Source of the DNA: an uncultured Saprospiraceae bacterium
GTDB lineage: Bacteria > Bacteroidota > Bacteroidia > Chitinophagales > Saprospiraceae
Reading direction: 5' to 3'
Assembly (NCBI GenBank): GCA_937959095.1
Contig: CALGLY010000571.1
Location: 1 to 6,825, forward strand
Length of the DNA: 6,825 nt
This document shows, one piece after another, positions 6,601 through 6,825 of the stretch. How positions within the stretch are numbered: position 1 is the stretch's first letter; every line of letters begins with the position of its first letter. The notes beneath the pieces are model-generated. The model was not told the DNA's origin, searched no databases, and was given only the letters and a program-made list of their open reading frames with translations. Position numbers and translations under genes: made by a program.

Positions 6601-6749
6601 TCTTGCGTTGCACCATAAACAAAATTACTTGGCAAACCATCATCTACTGTGAATTGATGATAGGGGAAATGCTGCGCGAATAAGCTATTCAAACAACAAC
6701 TTAAGAGTAGAAAAAAAGGAAGAAATAATATGGATAGTAAAACTTTCAA
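3699..6749 (-). CDS. Propeller-sensor LytS-type histidine kinase
   Basis: This 1016-residue sensor kinase begins with a signal peptide (about 1-25, cleavage likely FA-Q). A periplasmic beta-propeller follows with recognisable two-component regulator propeller repeats near residues 38-71, 79-100, 296-321, 493-514, 534-558, 573-595 and 615-643; several show the G-x-(I/L/V)-W or GLPTN signature. A Y_Y_Y domain (about 690-752) leads to a membrane helix near 760-778. The cytoplasmic part is a His_kinase domain with phosphoacceptor His814 in QMNPHFIFNS, then an ATPase domain with an N box at LLQPFVENSISHG (903-915), a G box at DDGIG (944-948) and GTQIVDERLAVLN (967-979). There is no receiver or DNA-binding domain, unlike the hybrid systems of Bacteroides, so it should act through the LytTR regulator downstream. 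The ligand is unknown. The only in-frame start compatible with the signal peptide is TTG at 6749; see the separate finding on a possible lost T upstream. Confidence 0.95.
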   Translation of the reverse strand: MKVLLSILFLPFFLLLSCCLNSLFAQHFPYHQFTVDDGLPSNFVYGATQDDDGYIWVFTDKGIAKFDGYNFKTYTVQDGLPTNDIWNMTKDHTGRLWLHCFSKSLAYLEQDSVRTFFKYDKTENAALYPVTIRLSEDAIMLLNNMNQEFIYINDSISFVPYDNFEKPALDNLIPQVAVVGYLSSDTIPNLPLSQYIPDRLLNIDKPPLLVSARQHYHFQNHLVYKSSNGIVYFNLLEGSYRQRFFDESYGGVPSFIDFQEVGETLQVYSDLNLQILDKNLLLVKEYNLKQFAKRGFTIRGSFQDKAGNIWVATREDGLLLITPKQQTTQMIHNQNITTILGIGEELLIGTAEGDMYIQNPTYENKLILKGEKYKNDIVKSAIARRDEGDFLFALELRGVFQYDMETEKITTIDDYLTTQNVFIYEDVVKGITYNLTVEEAQKLFERTFYALKDCIWDAPSNSIYEAANGQTWQFQFQKDTIKLRKIASNRSTTIAADGTGKIWIGHIYGLGSFEDDCYRFEGEKDIPLLNTYVNTLATDTLGNVWVGTDGYGIYGYNGQDIFEVEETKGDLVEDIYIDEEGYIWTSTNQGLKQLEVTFGDAKKTRLVRHFQTKDGLPTNAVNCVYVDNNYIYVGTDKGLIRLEKDSPTPQKQDIKLYLDKILINGKPVEEQERYILKYYQNELEMVFTALSFQSLEDIEYHYQLKNSDRTRQLKKNRRIRYSSLEAGNYQFEIYAKDAGNNISNVIELEVKIFPPWWRNVWFRMLMFCSIFGLFYGLYRYRIQTIKRREAEHSYFQQQIAAYELQALQAQMNPHFIFNSLTTIQYFIQRNDKKSATKYLITFGDLTRAFLEASKSRYISLEQELELLKMYIDLEQMRFNEKFETSIVIDEAVDIYTTEIPSMLLQPFVENSISHGFFHKEGKGHLNIHFQSNGENDGIICTIRDDGIGRERARLIKENSIRNHISRGTQIVDERLAVLNKMEGYDIKVNISDVYDAKQEVAGTNVQIKIPEITNFS

Positions 6750-6763
6750 AAGATGAATTTCAT
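6746..6763 (-). other. Five-codon ATG mini-ORF overlapping the kinase start
   Basis: An ATG at 6763-6761 opens a reading frame MKFIF that stops at TGA (6748-6746). This stop overlaps the kinase TTG start (6749-6747) in the arrangement TTGA. It lies in a different frame from the kinase. Either it is the true kinase start, cut off by loss of one T in the run at 6748-6751, or it is a tiny leader whose termination feeds ribosomes to the TTG. If one T is added, MKFIF joins directly to LKVLLSILFL and makes a natural signal peptide. This favours the first reading, but the sequence as given does not prove it. Confidence 0.4.
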
Positions 6764-6825
6764 ATAAAGGGCGAAATGCTCAACATGCCTTTTCCCTGTA
6801 AATAAGCAGTGAGACACAAATAATC
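6764..6825 (-). promoter_or_regulatory. Upstream region of the sensor kinase gene
   Basis: These last 62 bases precede the kinase gene and would carry its leader and perhaps its promoter. I see no good match to the Bacteroidota TTG / TAnnTTTG promoter, no Shine-Dalgarno sequence and no clear LytTR direct-repeat pair. In the kinase frame an in-frame TGA lies 15 codons' worth of bases or less upstream of the ATG/TTG region (6783-6781 area) with no earlier ATG, so the gene cannot extend further on that frame. The window ends before any upstream gene. Confidence 0.3.

Noticed and set aside
6690..6700. Lipoprotein reading of the kinase signal peptide (LLSC around residue 18)
   Set aside because: The residue before Ser-Cys is Leu, which fits the lipobox poorly, and a standard FA-Q cleavage site follows. 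The protein also has its own membrane helix.

Overview
The window looks like chromosomal DNA of a Bacteroidota bacterium, perhaps of the Saprospiria or Cytophagia type. The evidence is a BatB-type von Willebrand factor A (VWA) protein, a LytTR response regulator paired with a LytS-type histidine kinase that carries a large periplasmic propeller sensor, a signal peptide ending in FA-Q, AT-rich intergenic DNA, and no convincing Shine-Dalgarno sequence in front of any gene. The genus cannot be named from the sequence alone.

Layout from left to right: (1) 1-117 is noncoding and holds a terminator-like hairpin flanked by A and T tracts and an AT-rich palindrome. (2) batB lies on the minus strand at 118-1146 and appears to stand alone. 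(3) A 233-bp divergent intergenic region follows, containing a hairpin built from degenerate 8-bp CGCAGAG-type units at 1189-1253. (4) A plus-strand pair comes next: a ribokinase (1380-2297) and, 7 bp later, an uncharacterised 185-aa protein with features of a PD-(D/E)xK nuclease fold (2305-2862). (5) A minus-strand two-component system fills the rest: a 1016-residue sensor kinase (3699-6749) upstream of a LytTR response regulator (2859-3605). These two are separated by 93 bp that contain two perfect inverted repeats.

How the genes work together: the kinase and regulator form a clear signalling pair. The kinase should sense something in the periplasm through its propeller and Y_Y_Y domains and phosphorylate the regulator on Asp55; the regulator then binds DNA through its LytTR domain. 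Its targets are not visible here. The ribokinase would phosphorylate ribose or a similar sugar, but no transporter or sugar regulator is nearby. Its downstream partner is the least understood gene in the window. BatB is an inner-membrane MIDAS protein usually encoded in a bat (aerotolerance) operon, but no BatA is next to it.

The points most worth a second look are the 185-aa nuclease-like protein, the kinase start (a TTG codon, or a one-base loss in a T run), the paired inverted repeats between kinase and regulator, and the octamer-repeat hairpin in front of batB. No mobile-element gene, CRISPR array, tRNA or rRNA was seen.
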